NCBI GenBank assembly: GCA_960531495.1
Contig: OY482864.1
Location: 2,673,773-2,737,772, forward strand
Source of the DNA: Zeus faber
Lineage: Eukaryota; Chordata; Actinopteri; Zeiformes; Zeidae
Direction: 5' to 3'
Length of the DNA: 64,000 nt
Shown here: positions 10,757 through 22,229 of the stretch, one piece after another
How positions within the stretch are numbered: position 1 is the stretch's first letter
How the letters are laid out: each line of letters begins with the position of its first letter
Position numbers and translations under genes: made by a program
Notes under the pieces: generated by a model
Seen by the model: the letters and a program-made list of their open reading frames with translations, nothing else
What the model was told of the DNA's origin: nothing
Database searches by the model: none

Positions 10757-10830
10757 TGTGAGGTCGGTGTGGTTTGAGCAGCCACACCTCACCTGGATCT
10801 AGGTGATTAGGTCAGAGTGGCTGCATACCT

Positions 10831-10859
10831 GTTGCTCGTTGGCTGGTCTAACGAGCAAC
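10831..10859. repeat. Short inverted repeat
   Basis: GTTGCTCGTT and AACGAGCAAC form a perfect 10-bp stem with a 9-base loop. Confidence 0.8.
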
Positions 10860-12120
10860 GGTTAAAACCCCCATCCCCACACACACTCAGGATAGGAGCC
10901 CTGGCATGGCATTCTATCTGCTCCTGGCTAATTCCAACTGGCCAACTCTCTACAATAAACTGGTGTTTACAACTCATTGTCTTCTGTGTCTTTGTGCCGG
11001 AGAGCCCTGAAAACGTCACTTGTGTGGCATGTGGTAGGCGAAACTGCCACACAGTCCAATGGGGGGAACCTTCCCGCTGACGATATTGGATTGGAGGGCC
11101 AAATAAAAGTCTAATAGCAGTCAATAACTCACATTGCAGAATCACATTTCAGAGCCTCCATATGGTTACAGCAATGGAACTATGACCAGCCTTTCTCTAA
11201 AATCCACTATCCCAGGATTCCATCATTTGGTACCAAATGGTTGGTCTTTGATGTGTACTTGGCCACCTGTGGGTTTGATAGGTGGTCAGCTAACTGGGTA
11301 TCTAAACAAGAAGAACTGCACAAAAACGTGAAGAAATACTCCCCAATGTAATGACCATTACCTAACAGAGCTAACTTGTGTCCTCCACAACATTTATTAC
11401 AATCCACATCTCAGACAGTGAATGCCTGTGTTTCCTACCAGTTGCTTGTGTCTCTGTGTAGGGACAGTTTAATGCCATTCCCAATGTGACTTAAATTGTG
11501 TCTGCATTTTTTTTGTATGTTGTTTTAAAAAAGCAAAAAATAGATTTTTATAGTACTGTAGTCCACCTCGTTCATATTGAGCTAATGCTAGCCACTATTC
11601 AAAAATTCTGCCACCCTCACACCATTTTTTCAACAACTCATAATGATTCGTTTGTTGTGATTGTCACTCCGTCAAACAGCAGCCAGACACACCAGGCATC
11701 CAATGAGTTAAAACTATGGACTGACTAATTCAGAGTGAAACTTTTAATCATTGTGTTCTGCTTGAACCTGGCACTTAATTTTTTTAACCAATGGGCTGTA
11801 TTTCTTAAAAAATTTGCCTTGATGCAAAAACTAAGGATGGGAGCGTGTCACTAAGTAATTGATGATATGCAGATCTGATATGCAGACCATGGGGCTGGTG
11901 AGAATTTTGCCCCTCCAGTCCCAAACTGACATTACTCATTACAAACTCAAAAACATGGTCCATGGGACTGGGGAAGATCCCCCTCCGCGTCACCATGCAC
12001 CACGCGTGCCAACACTCACATCTCCCTACCAACTGTGAGCGCTCTACCCTGGACAATCTGTGTCCAAAATCAGGGAGTGCGACAAGAACTAACCGCAGCC
12101 TTCACCGTATGAATTTTCCC
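10860..12120. other. Non-coding DNA, nothing recognised
   Basis: Short open frames occur on both strands without any recognisable domain. No repeat class could be assigned. Confidence 0.4.
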
Positions 12121-12124
12121 CTTG

Positions 12125-12200
12125 TCAAGTCAAGTCAAGTCACACTTTATTTATAAAGCGCATTTCATACCAGGGCAACACAATGCGCTTCACAAAGGAA
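12125..12200 (+). repeat. Fish-type dispersed repeat end with (CAAGT)n and AAGCGCATTTC
   Basis: Four CAAGT-like units lead into ACTTTATTTATAAAGCGCAT and then AATGCGCTTCACAAAG. The TTTATTTATA-AGCGC...GCGCTTCACA arrangement is common in teleost genomes. The class (LINE tail or other) is not clear. Confidence 0.6.
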
Positions 12201-12244
12201 TACAAAAAAGAAAGAGAGAACGTAGTTGTCAGCTGGTCAATACA

Positions 12245-12420
12245 AAAGAGTGCCCCTGAAACAACAGCAACAACAAAAGCAACAACGACAACAAAGACAA
12301 CAAAAACAACAATAAAAGTGATTCCAACCACAGTGGCAACAACAGCAACAGCAGCAAAAACAGAAAACAACAAGAGCAGCAACAACAGGAGCAGCCACAG
12401 AACAACAACGCACACGCAAA
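12245..12420. repeat. CAA/CAG-rich low-complexity tract 1
   Basis: Imperfect CAA, CAG and AAC trinucleotides. Conceptual translation gives Thr/Lys- or Gln-rich strings with no domain, so it is treated as low-complexity DNA. Confidence 0.85.
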
Positions 12421-13015
12421 GATGTCACCAGAACCGGAAAAGTCACTTAGGTTAGAGATGGTTAAGTTGAGGTATAAGGTTAGAGATGTTTACCAATACC
12501 AGCAGCAGACAATAGCAGCAACAAAAACAGCAGTAACAGCAGCAGTCACCAGAACCGGAAGTGGTAGCTCTGGAACCAGAAATCTCCTCATCTGTATTGA
12601 GTCAACAGTTTGAACCATCTCATCTCAACGAAGTAACGCAGAGCAAAGACGTCACCCGAACCGGAAGTGGTAGCCCTCACCAGGAACGGATATTTCAACT
12701 GTGTGATATCTCATCTTAATCCAGTCATGGTCCTTTAATTAGTATCCCTAAGTTACGGATCAAGTTTTCAATCAGACCTCGGGAGTGAGATCCTTTTGAC
12801 TCTCTCTCTTGAAACACACCCTTCTTTTGATCCTCTCACTGTAATGTCACAAGAGAAAGAGCAGCAACTGAAACAGCAGCAGCAGCCACACAAACAACAA
12901 CAACAACAGCAGCAACATCATCATCAGCAGCAACAACAGCAAAACAACAGCAAAAACAGACAGCAGCGTACAAAGACCTCACCAGAACCGGAAGTGGTAG
13001 CTCTCAAAGGAGCTG
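12421..13015 (+). repeat. Mosaic of repeated ACCGGAAGTG boxes and CAG/CAA tracts
   Basis: The unit TCACC-GAACCGGAAGTGG recurs at 12544, 12651 and 12979, with a diverged copy at 12424 (ACCGGAAAAG). Each carries ACCGGAAGTG, which matches the ETS/GABP binding consensus. A second CAG/CAA tract lies at about 12860-12970. The spacing is irregular, so the units may have spread as part of a larger satellite-like unit. Confidence 0.8.
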
Positions 13016-13028
13016 GAAAAATCACTCA

Positions 13029-13205
13029 GGTTAGAAATCTTTGAGATGGTTAAGTTGAGGTATAACGTTAGAGATGTTTAAATTAGGGTATAAGGTTAGA
13101 GATGGTTAAGTTTAGGTATAAGTTTAGGAATTGTTATGTTTAGGTATAAAGTTCGAGATGGTTAAGTTAAGGAATAAGGTCAGAGATGATTAAGTTTAGG
13201 TATTT
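13029..13205 (+). repeat. Tandem repeat of about 28 bp units
   Basis: Units of the form GTTAGAGATGGTTAAGTT followed by AGGTATAAG repeat about six times with drift. One and a half more units stand at 12448-12490 next to the first ETS-like box, linking the two repeat types. Confidence 0.88.
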
Positions 13206-13209
13206 CCTT

Positions 13210-13866
13210 ACCTTAGGTATTGCCTTACCAGTACTTGGTAGGCCCCTTCCCGACTGTGGGAGGAGTCTGGGCCGGTGACCCAGACAACCTGGCCAACTTC
13301 CATCAGGGGGCAGTCCCTGCGGCTGTGGCCGGGCTACCCACAGTGCCAGCACCCCTGCCCAGACGTCTGCACAGCTCAATGATTTCTCGTGACGGCACCA
13401 CCTTGGGAGCTGATGGGGGACAGAGAGGGGACAGCATGGAAAGGGCACTACAGGACCCCACTGGTAGGCGTCTGCGCTCCCCCGGATCTGACCCTCATGA
13501 GCCCGGCTGTGACCGAGACACTTTCCTCCGAGGCGTTGGGATGGGCTGGGCTCCTGCCGATCCCCGCCTGGGTCCTGAAGATGGTGGAGGTGCTGTGGCA
13601 GCATCTCCAGGCATTAGGCACCTCCACGCGGTGCAAGCCCGAGTCGGGTTCGATCATCCCGGCATACGGAGGAGAGAGAGACCCTGGGCCAGGGACGGGG
13701 AGCTTTTCTGCCCGTGGCAGGCCGCCCCATCGTACCCATCGGAGCAGATGCTGGTGATGAAACGCTCCAGCTGGCAGTGGAGGAAGTCACGCTCGTCCTC
13801 CAGCTCGTAGAGTCGCTTCTCGTAGCCAGGCGGTTTAGCTCCGAAGCAAATGACTAACCTATCCAT
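13210..13866 (-). pseudogene. Retroelement gag relic with a CCHC zinc knuckle
   Basis: On the minus strand one frame opens MDRLVICFGAKPPGYEKRLY with an ELEDERDFLHCQLE coiled-coil-like helix. A different frame near 13325-13365 reads CWHCG-stop-PGHSRRDC, the C-x2-C-x4-H-x4-C pattern of retroelement nucleocapsid zinc knuckles, with a stop in place of one residue. The block is GC-richer than its surroundings. Frameshifts separate the two parts. I cannot assign a family; a Gypsy or retrovirus-like gag is likely. The GAKPPGYEKR part could also come from an unrelated gene. Confidence 0.55.
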
Positions 13867-15440
13867 TAAACACTATTTCTCACTCTATGGTGAATCATGC
13901 CACATAAAACTCCAGTTCCCCCCAAAACCGAGAAGATAAGGGGAAGGCAACACAATTATTCAAAATAGAAGATTCAAGAAGATTCAGGAAGACAGATTAG
14001 CATTGACTCAATATAAAGTGACTACAAGGTGATTTTTAATTATTATAAATCACCTTGTAGTCACTTTATACTGAGTTCATTCTAAACTGTAGACTATCAA
14101 ACATGTCGCAAACTTCAAAATTTATTGTCATGTCATCTCCGTGCGTGATCTGAAAAAATGCTCCTTCTTACGATCTTCCTCTCAACACCTTTACAGTTCT
14201 ATCTCACCGGCATTAATTCCGCAAACATGCTCAGACTTCACATCCCCCATCGACAGCCCACCCACACCATAAGATGGAAACAGGCGTGTTCAGGTCATCC
14301 ACCTTGAATCCATAGCTGAGAGCAGGAAGACGCATCATTAAAGACCAGGTTCACATCTCACTGTAGTCGAGGGTATAAAAAACCTTAAATCTGAGGTGAT
14401 TACGTTTAGAGCCTTAACAAAATGAATGGCTGACGTTAAGATGGTATTCAACGCTTGACACAGTACTTATGGGGTTTAAAGACAAGCTTTTAGAAATACT
14501 CTTAAAGGACTTTTAGGATAATAGTGACATTGTTGTTCATGTGCCCAACTTGCTTTCATTTTTCCAACAGAACCTACCTACCTACCTCACTACCTTTGCT
14601 CGAGGAACATTTGCCAGCATTAGGCTCCCATTTGGTCCTGATGGTAGTAATTTCATGCTTTTTTTTCTTTCTTTTTCTGAATAGTCTGATCCCCAACAAA
14701 TTCAATTTCTCCAACTTATTTTTTCGTTCTTCCCCAGGGATGATGATAGAAAGGGCATATTATTTAAGGAAAACTACAGCAAAGATTTAGGCATATAAAT
14801 AAAAGGAAATTAATTAAACGCAGGGCGGGATGGGCGGCGCGATGGAAAGAATACACAAGTTAGAGCTCTGCTCCAAGGAGCTAAATGAACAAAATTAAGG
14901 TGATCCGTCATATTTTGCTGCGTTTTGACGTTGAGCATATGCTGTTTTTATTTTTTTTTATTTTTTTTTTCGGAGGAGGTGGGCTAGGCAATTTAGACAA
15001 ATTGGCTGAAATTGCAAAGGTAAACACAGGGAGAGGTCCCATAATGTTTCTTTCACTCGCCCCTTTCTGTCCCCCAACTACCTTTTTCTTGTGACTAGTT
15101 GTTTTTTAGCTTTCTAGTGAATGCCTTACCTAATTTTTCTGTGACGGCACACTGAGACTCCACCAGCGCGCTGGGGGAACAAATTGCTTTCTTGTGTTTT
15201 CGTCAACTACAACGCTGAATCAATCCTAACCGCCCATTTTGCCATCAGTAGAGAGTGGCAAATATAAACACCCCACCATTTTGTAAGTTTTACGAAATAA
15301 CTTACTAAGTACAGTAAGTGAGTAAATGTATTCATATTTTCAGCCATTAGAAAGTGCTTCACAGAACAGACTAAACAGCAGTTATACAGCACTAACTTTG
15401 GTGCCAATCCGTGCAGCTAAGTATGTAATGCTTTCTGAAC
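13867..15440. other. Non-coding DNA with one foldback
   Basis: Apart from the inverted repeat at 14006-14077, this stretch holds only AT-rich sequence with T-runs (about 14660-14690 and 14945-14970). No gene is evident. Confidence 0.5.
14006..14077. repeat. Near-perfect foldback, 30-bp arms, 11-base loop
   Basis: The left arm (about 14007-14036) and right arm (about 14048-14077) are reverse complements with a single A/G difference, tolerated as G:U in RNA. The size and shape resemble a pre-miRNA-like hairpin or a minimal foldback element. Confidence 0.9.
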
Positions 15441-15446
15441 GTTATT

Positions 15447-15482
15447 CAAAATTCAAGATTCAAGATTCTTGAATAAAGTCCT
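15447..15482 (-). repeat. LINE-type tail of TTGAATC units
   Basis: TTCAAGATTCAAGATTCTTG on the plus strand is a (TTGAATC)n-like tail in reverse orientation, of the kind that ends some fish LINE copies. No body is recognisable beside it. Confidence 0.55.
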
Positions 15483-15984
15483 GCTGTAAACCTGACTGGA
15501 AGTCAGGGCAAACATGTCATTATATGTAGAGTAAATGTGGGTGCGTCAAGTGTTACAGCAGAAGAAATTGACAAAACAGCGCAAGTCAAAGAAAGAGATA
15601 AAATTACATTTAATAAATTAGTGCACAGGGTGATAATTTAGCGGTCATTCAGGGCAGGGGCAAACATTCATGAGCAAGAAAAGCTCAGCCACGAAGTGGT
15701 AGGCAGAAAAGCTCATAGTACAGGGCTGTTGAGTGCTGAAGCATGTGGCATGTAAAAAGTCATCTGTCATCAGTTGCAATTTTACTACCGAATTGTAAAC
15801 TACATAATAACTGCTCATAGAGAGCTTTGTGAAATTGGTCCCCAAGGCTGAGCAGCCTGAGATTACAGTGAGATAGGGCCCTTGTATTTGTTTTTTTTAT
15901 TACTTTGTACAGTATTATTAATTAGTTCTCTGCATTTAACCATTCCAGAAGGCCTTTCCTTGGTATCTCGGAGCATTGTGTGTA

Positions 15985-16165
<181 letters not shown>

Positions 16166-16226
<61 letters not shown>
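16166..16226. repeat. (TA)n then (CA)n microsatellite
   Basis: About 44 bp of TA followed by about 18 bp of CA, ending at the Tc1-type terminus. Confidence 0.95.
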
Positions 16227-17010
16227 TTGTCAGCCACAACATCAAAACCCCTAACAAGTGGATGACGTGAAGTGAATAACAAGGCCAAATAGTGATGCTA
16301 GATGACTAGATCAGAGCATCTCCCAAACAACAGATCTTGTGGGGTGTTCCCGGAACACAGTGGTTAGAACCTACCCAAAGTGGCCCAAGAAAGGACCACC
16401 GGTGAGCTAGCGATCATGGGTCATGGGTCATGGGTCATCATGGTTCAGTGATGCACGTGGGGAGTGAAGTCTAGCCCGTCTGATCTGATCCCGCAAAAGA
16501 GCTACTGCAGCAGAAATTGCTGAAAAATGCTGGCTATGATAGAGAGGTGTCAGAACACACAGCGCATTGCAGTTTGTTGCGCATAGGAATGTAGCCGTTG
16601 ACCAGTCAGCGTGCCCATGCTGACCCCTGCCCACAGCCAAAATTGCCTAGAATGGGCATGTGAGCGTTCCAACTGGACCATGGAGCAAAGGAAGGCCTGA
16701 TCTGATGAATCACATTTTCTTCTACATCACATGGATGTAGGTTAGGGTCCGATCCGTTAGAGCATCCGTGGGATGTGCTGGAACAAAGGCCGATCCAGGG
16801 GGCCCCACCGCACAACTTACAGAACTTAAAGGTTCTGCTGCTAACGTCTTGGTGCCAGATACCACAGGACACCTTCAAAGGTCTTGTAAAATCCATGCTT
16901 CAACAGGTCAGAGCTGTTTTGGCGGCCCAAGGGGGAACCAGACAACAGTGTTTATAGTGGTTATTAATAGTGGTTATTAGTGGTGGTTTTAATGTTGTGG
17001 CTGTTCGGTT

Positions 17011-17012
<2 letters not shown>
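16225..17012 (+). mobile_element. Tc1/mariner-like DNA transposon, internally deleted
   Basis: The ends CAGCCACAACATCAAAACCC and GGTTTTAATGTTGTGGCTG are terminal inverted repeats. The plus strand reads relics of a Tc1-type transposase: a paired HTH region (SLVGCSRNTVVRTY, then SLARLI and RATAAEIAEK) and SDESHF-like sequence near 16693, which carries the first catalytic Asp. At about 16745 it jumps to the LEHPWDVLE-like block that carries the third acidic residue, so the region with the second Asp is deleted. The end then reads near-intact C-terminal sequence. Multiple frameshifts are present. The copy is about half of a usual 1.6 kb element. (TA)n lies on both sides, in keeping with TA target choice. 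Confidence 0.9.

Positions 17013-17064
<52 letters not shown>
17013..17064. repeat. (TA)n microsatellite
   Basis: TA repeats directly flank the right end of the Tc1-like element, mirroring the tract on its left. Confidence 0.95.
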
Positions 17065-17067
<3 letters not shown>

Positions 17068-17221
17068 GTCTCCCTTGTAATACCAAGGGAGGCGTATGTG
17101 GGTCCTTAAGGTCAACTGCAGTGCAGTGCATTGGGGTTGGGGTGTCAGCTGAAGCCCTAGCATGTGTCTTTCAGCGCCATGTTTCCGGGTGGTAAAATAA
17201 TGGAGAGATGAATCACTGGTT

Positions 17222-17222
17222 T

Positions 17223-17260
<38 letters not shown>

Positions 17261-17262
17261 AA
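17222..17262. repeat. (CA)n microsatellite
   Basis: About 15 CA units followed by CGCACACA. Confidence 0.95.
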
Positions 17263-18940
17263 AACACTCAGCCCATTCATTACTAACGCCTTTGCGTCCA
17301 GACATTTGTGCAAGGTGCTGAAAACCTTGAGCTGGATGGAAGGTGATAGGGTGTACGACCCACAGACACAAGGCTCAGAGTTTACACATAGTGTCGGGGA
17401 ATAATAACAGAGAAACTAAGACATAGGTTGCTAAGGAACCAGCATTCGTCTTATGACTGACAGGAAACCCGGTTACTGCCTTTTCATGTTTTCAAACTTT
17501 ATATACTGTATATAGTTAATACTGTTTTTTTATGTACTGTAATACTTTGGATAATCTTTCAGCTCCTTTGGCAAATTTGTAAGGAACACTTTTTTTGTGG
17601 CAATAGGCTTGATGGGTTTTACATCCCCTTATTAAGTTCATGTGTCATGAAATTCTTCTTTGTGGCCACACTTTTGGTGAGATACAGCCACTTTGCGGTG
17701 GATCGTACAATATAGCGTAAACTCGACCATAACCTTAAACCTGGAGCGGCTGACTGGATTCAATTTGTTGTCATTTATTTACGTAATGACTCCTTCACCG
17801 TTTAGACAGTGAGCTAGATTCTGTCCACTCCTGTGTGCCTAAGAAAGCACAGCGCAGCCATAACCCCTAATCACCTAATTGCCTTGCCCTGCCTCATTAG
17901 AAAACAAGACTAACTGGAAAATAGACTTAAGTGGCCCAAATTAATGACACTTTCACGTTGGATGCTGAGTCATCCGTGCACTGAGTCAGGGAAACGTCAG
18001 CACAGGGGACACGGCTGCTCCATAAACTGTCAACGGTCATTTGGGTTATAGCAGGGCAACCCATCGCCGGCCTTCTGACCATTATTAAATCAGTCACACT
18101 AGTTGGTAGGTAGGACCGTTATGAGTCAGGTTTTCGTCCATTGTGCAATTTGTGGTCTGTTAGTGAGTTTTGGGGGCGTCGAAGTACGAAGAGGAAGTTC
18201 CATTGCCTTCCTTTTGTGCACTGCCGGTGGTTTGTTCTATTATTTGTTCAACATTTTCCCAAGTGGAACACAGAAAAATATATTTGCTTAATTATTGCTT
18301 CTTTTACTACAGCCAGTCTAAAACCAACCAGCCAGGAAACAAAAACAGACACGAGATGTAATTGGATGTGATGTTGAAGTAGACAACCCGACCTCAAGTT
18401 TGACCCCTTTTTGTTTTGAGTCCATCATAACTCACCGTGGTGGTACTCAGAGTTTGACCACTTCATAATGTTCCCTTTCCTGTGTTGACGCATTCCTACC
18501 TATTGCCCTTTGGTCCCCAACATGCTCTGAAGAAGATAAGCATGTGTCCTAAGAAGAAGGAGGTCTAGATATATTTTCTCTTACATGAGTTTATAAGAAG
18601 TATGTTTTTGTGAAACACTTTTTATAATTCCATTTATGCCTTAGAGCAGTTAAGTCCTGCCCTCCTCTGTCTCTCTAACGGGGGACCATAGTTGCAGGTT
18701 GGGAACCATTTTGAAAACTCAATGAATGAAACAGATAATCAAACAGTGCAAGATGTAGTAAGCTATGTGAAGATTGTTTTGGCTACCTATCATTACCTAT
18801 TTTACACAACAACAATTATGCCAACTATATCAACATTTCGAAGGCCTAGCTAGCTATATTCTTTTCGTTCTTTCTCAAAACATTGTCGTCTGACCAGCGA
18901 TGGACAGGTCCCCAGGCGTGTCCTTGTCTGCTGCCCACTG
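17263..18940. other. Non-coding DNA, with a possible conserved block at 17800-18080
   Basis: No coding or repeat signature is seen. The interval 17800-18080 has higher complexity, contains TAATCACCTAATTG and CTCATTAG homeodomain-type cores and no microsatellite, and reads like vertebrate conserved non-coding DNA. That is an impression from composition only. Confidence 0.35.
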
Positions 18941-18943
18941 CTC

Positions 18944-19190
18944 CTAGCTGCCACCCCCACCGCCCATACACACGTGTCCAAACCATCTCAATCTGGCGTC
19001 TCTCACTTTTCCACCAAACTGTCCAACCTGAGCTGTCCCTCTAATGTACTCATTCCTGTCCATCCTTGTCACTCCCAATGAAAATCTCAACATCCTCAAC
19101 TCTGCCACCCCCCTCTTTGTCAGTGCCACCGCACAACATAGCTGGTCTCACTACCGTCCCGTAGACCTTCCCCTTCACTCTTATTTTTTT
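18944..19190 (-). pseudogene. RTE-like LINE, C-terminal part of the RT polyprotein
   Basis: The minus strand reads VYGTVVRPAMLCGG, then (after a small shift) GVAELRMLRFSLGVTRMDRN, EYIRGTAQV and KVRDARLRWFGHV. The order Y-G-x-E/R...AE-RMLR...GVTR-D...N-IRG...K-RE-RLRW-GHV is typical of the post-RT region of RTE-like non-LTR retrotransposons. Only this short 3' piece remains; an AT-rich stretch follows upstream. It is inactive. Confidence 0.78.
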
Positions 19191-20250
19191 ATTCATACTT
19201 TTATTTAGCTTTGCGGACAACCATAACAACTCTTACAAAAAAACTTACATCAAAATTCGAATTGGACTCCTGTAGGATGTCTATACCAATACAATATAAT
19301 AACATAAAGCATCTTACAGGAATTCTGTAGAGAATATAAGCCATACTAGAGAGACCATAACATGCTATGTGTGTACCATAGAATTCACTGAAGAATATTA
19401 TAGTCTTTTTTAACTTATTCTAACCTCCTGTTTCTGTTCTTTACAATCCTTGTCCCTATTGCTGTAGCTGTCAGCCATCCTTCCTGCTTCTCTCAACACC
19501 AATAGTTTTTGATTGGCTTCTTATGCAGGGAAAATGCATCTGTACATGTACACTCTGAAGGATACTTTCAGTTACAGTATGTCTTTCAATTACTATTCCC
19601 ACCATCCTGTGTAGGACTCATTCAGTTTTGTTGCTTTTATCAGTTTGTTTGGAAATGTGTGTGCGAAAGTTTCTTTAGTTTCCTCATTTTACAAAGTAAC
19701 AACTGCCCCTGTTTTCATTAATGTTCGCTGGCACAAACTTCCCATTGTACCTGTTTGTGTATGTTGATGAATGCTAATCATTCCAAAACTGGACACTTGT
19801 TCCCATGACTGGATTTATCACAAATTAACATACTGGCATCATCTCACCAATGCCGTACATAATGTAGGTTATGTATATAACCTTGTATATGACCTTCTCC
19901 TATATATATCCTGCGGGGCAGACAGAGAGTGCTGTTGCTAGTACACAGGGCCTAAATGGACGTAAGCAACACTGCCTGAGCATCAGCAAGTATACTGTGA
20001 GTGGATGTGCTGAGGGCCCATACCTATTACACTCATAGCTGTGGCACCTGGTTACCATGTGTTGCCCTTCAAAGTCGTACTGCTCTGGGGAGATAAGAGG
20101 CTGCAGTAAAGGGGTTGCAAACAGCCTGATAAAGATATTCCCACCCTAGGCATTAGGTGCAATCTTGATGCCAATCTTGAGAAGCATCCCTAGCTTCACT
20201 TTTAAGTCAGCACACAACGCCACCTCCACCAGAAGAAAGGCTCCAATTAA
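19191..20250. other. Non-coding DNA, nothing recognised
   Basis: Mixed sequence. The block 19900-20230 is somewhat richer in GC, and I could not place it in any repeat class. Confidence 0.4.
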
Positions 20251-20255
20251 TCAAT

Positions 20256-20325
20256 ATTCAAGAGATTCAAGAGGTTTATTAGTCACATACATATACATCA
20301 ATCATACATATATGCAGTGAAATGG
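20256..20325 (-). repeat. LINE-type 3' tail fragment
   Basis: TTCAAGAGATTCAAGAGGTT, followed by TATTAGTCACATACATATAC and TGCAGTGAAATG, matches the piece at 37.75 kb (same order, also reverse orientation). On the minus strand it ends in AACCTCTTGAATC-type units, a typical fish LINE tail. Confidence 0.65.
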
Positions 20326-20450
20326 CAATGGAAGGAAGGCTCACACCCAGCTACCTAGGGATAGCCAAAATGGCCGATGTAGTTGACCGGTTGCTCAAAG
20401 AACAGCCATCTCTTCTAAACCATCAAGCACATCAGCATAATAACTCTCTT

Positions 20451-20480
20451 CAACTAACTACAGCTCTCTGTAGTTAGTTG
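20451..20480. repeat. Perfect foldback, 13-bp arms
   Basis: CAACTAACTACAG and CTGTAGTTAGTTG are exact reverse complements around a CTCT loop. Confidence 0.95.
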
Positions 20481-22229
20481 AATGTTTATTGTGCCTCACA
20501 GGTTTAAAATGATTCATTTTCTTACCTTAGTGAGGTCTAGAGAGGCCATAATGTTTCAGTCAGAATGTATTACAGCAAATTGGTATACTCTGGTCAGTGC
20601 TGAGTATAGTGCTGAGGTCGTTCCTTAGCTTTGATCACAAGTGACACCGTATCTCTCTCGACAGTTCCAGAACTGGATCTTGGGTAATTTTTGTCATTTT
20701 GCTTTGCATTTAACTGAATTAACTGTCTAAATAAACTGTCTTACCAGAACAAATGGAAAAACAATTTCCCCAAACAAGTACACTATATGTCTGGTTTATC
20801 ATATAATTTTCTCAGATAAATATGCTTTTTTTGGGGGGCAACACAAGATTTTTAGACAAAAAAATGTTCATTATATTCATATGATGAAATCTCTGCAACA
20901 GGTCCACTTTCAGGCATAAACGATTATTGTTTGGCAGGTTTTTTCCACTTGTGTCTACGGCTAGAAGCAAGAAGCGAGAAGATATTAATAAAGAAAAATG
21001 TATGTGCCATTTTTATGTGATACCTCCCTCCCCCGTATTGCCTCCTAAACCCAGCCAATCAGTCCGTCTGTCCCATCATCCCTGGTTTAGACATACACTA
21101 CACTAAGAACCCCACCCCCAAAAGTAATACCTAAAAGATTATAACACTACAGGCATTTATGAATAACAGAAAGAACTGGGCTTGTGTCAGGCTTAGATTG
21201 AAAGTTTGAAAGAACGGCGATATGGGCACATACTGGCAGGAGTGGGAAGGGGGTGATTGGGTCTAGAGGGGCGGATTAGGTGACACAGAGGTTATTCAAT
21301 ACTAGAGGCTGCAAACTGAGAAGTCACTGACAGCACTGGCAACGTGACACAGCCACACGGGTCTCTCCCTCGTGGGGGGAAAGGGGCTGTCGACGGGTGG
21401 AATCATGCGTGTAGAAGCATGCACACACTTTGTACATGGTCACATTTTACACTAGAGCCTAGACCCCTGGTTAATGTATTATTATTATTATCATTTGGCA
21501 CCAAAAGTCGTGTGAAAATTAAGCAGTGCGCCTAATTTTGTGCCCTGAACTAACAACGGAAAGTTAATGATAGCTTATTTATCAAGAGAAATCATCCGTC
21601 AAGCTGGCAAAAAATGTATTCTCATATTTATTGATGATGCCGACAAAGAAAAGGAAAGTGGATGATGATAACAGGGTTTACGGTAGTGATGAAAGGTTTG
21701 ACTATCTTTTCAGGTTTGGTTCTTGATGGGTCACTCAATCAAAAGAGTAGTTTGATTTCCTGTCTCTTTTTTTCTCTTTGACAGGTGAACAATGAACAAG
21801 TCAGTCGGTAGGAATACGTAATTTATTTTCCACCATGAATTGTGAAGTTTATTTACCAATTTTTTTTTGTCTGTCTAGTTTTTGTCTTTACTGAATTTTT
21901 TTTTTTCCATATTCAATTATGCTTTGTAAAATTTCAAAATGTCACACAAAGTTCATCAAAGTTAAACTTAATTTATTTGGCTACTGGACGCGAATCCACT
22001 GATGGTCACGTTGAGATTCGGTGGGAAAACTTTGCATTGCCTTACAAAGGGAAAAATACATCCTGCCCAACAACTCAACTCGAAAAGCAACCAAAACCAT
22101 CCTAAAAAAAAAAAAAAGTGGGGTGCCTTAATTCCTGCATGAATGCCTACACTCAGCACTGGACATGTTGATACATCCAACAGCACAAGCACATATGCTC
22201 ACACACTGACATGACCAATTAGGTCCAGA
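20481..22229. other. Non-coding DNA, nothing recognised
   Basis: AT-rich sequence with T-runs near 21865 and 21895 and an A-run near 22105. No gene or classifiable repeat is evident. Confidence 0.4.

Noticed and set aside
12796..13044. 82-codon open frame with a polyglutamine-like tract
   Set aside because: It is a translation of CAG/CAA low-complexity DNA and repeat units; there is no coding context.
13029..13205. CRISPR-like array
   Set aside because: Units are directly adjacent and drift gradually, with no unique spacers; the genome is eukaryotic. It is a tandem repeat.
13029..13205. Interstitial telomere sequence
   Set aside because: GGTTAG occurs, but within a longer AGGTATAAGGTTAGAGATGG-type unit and not as (TTAGGG)n.
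13220..13810. 196-codon plus-strand frame
   Set aside because: Antisense to the gag-like zinc-knuckle relic; the protein has no recognisable domain.
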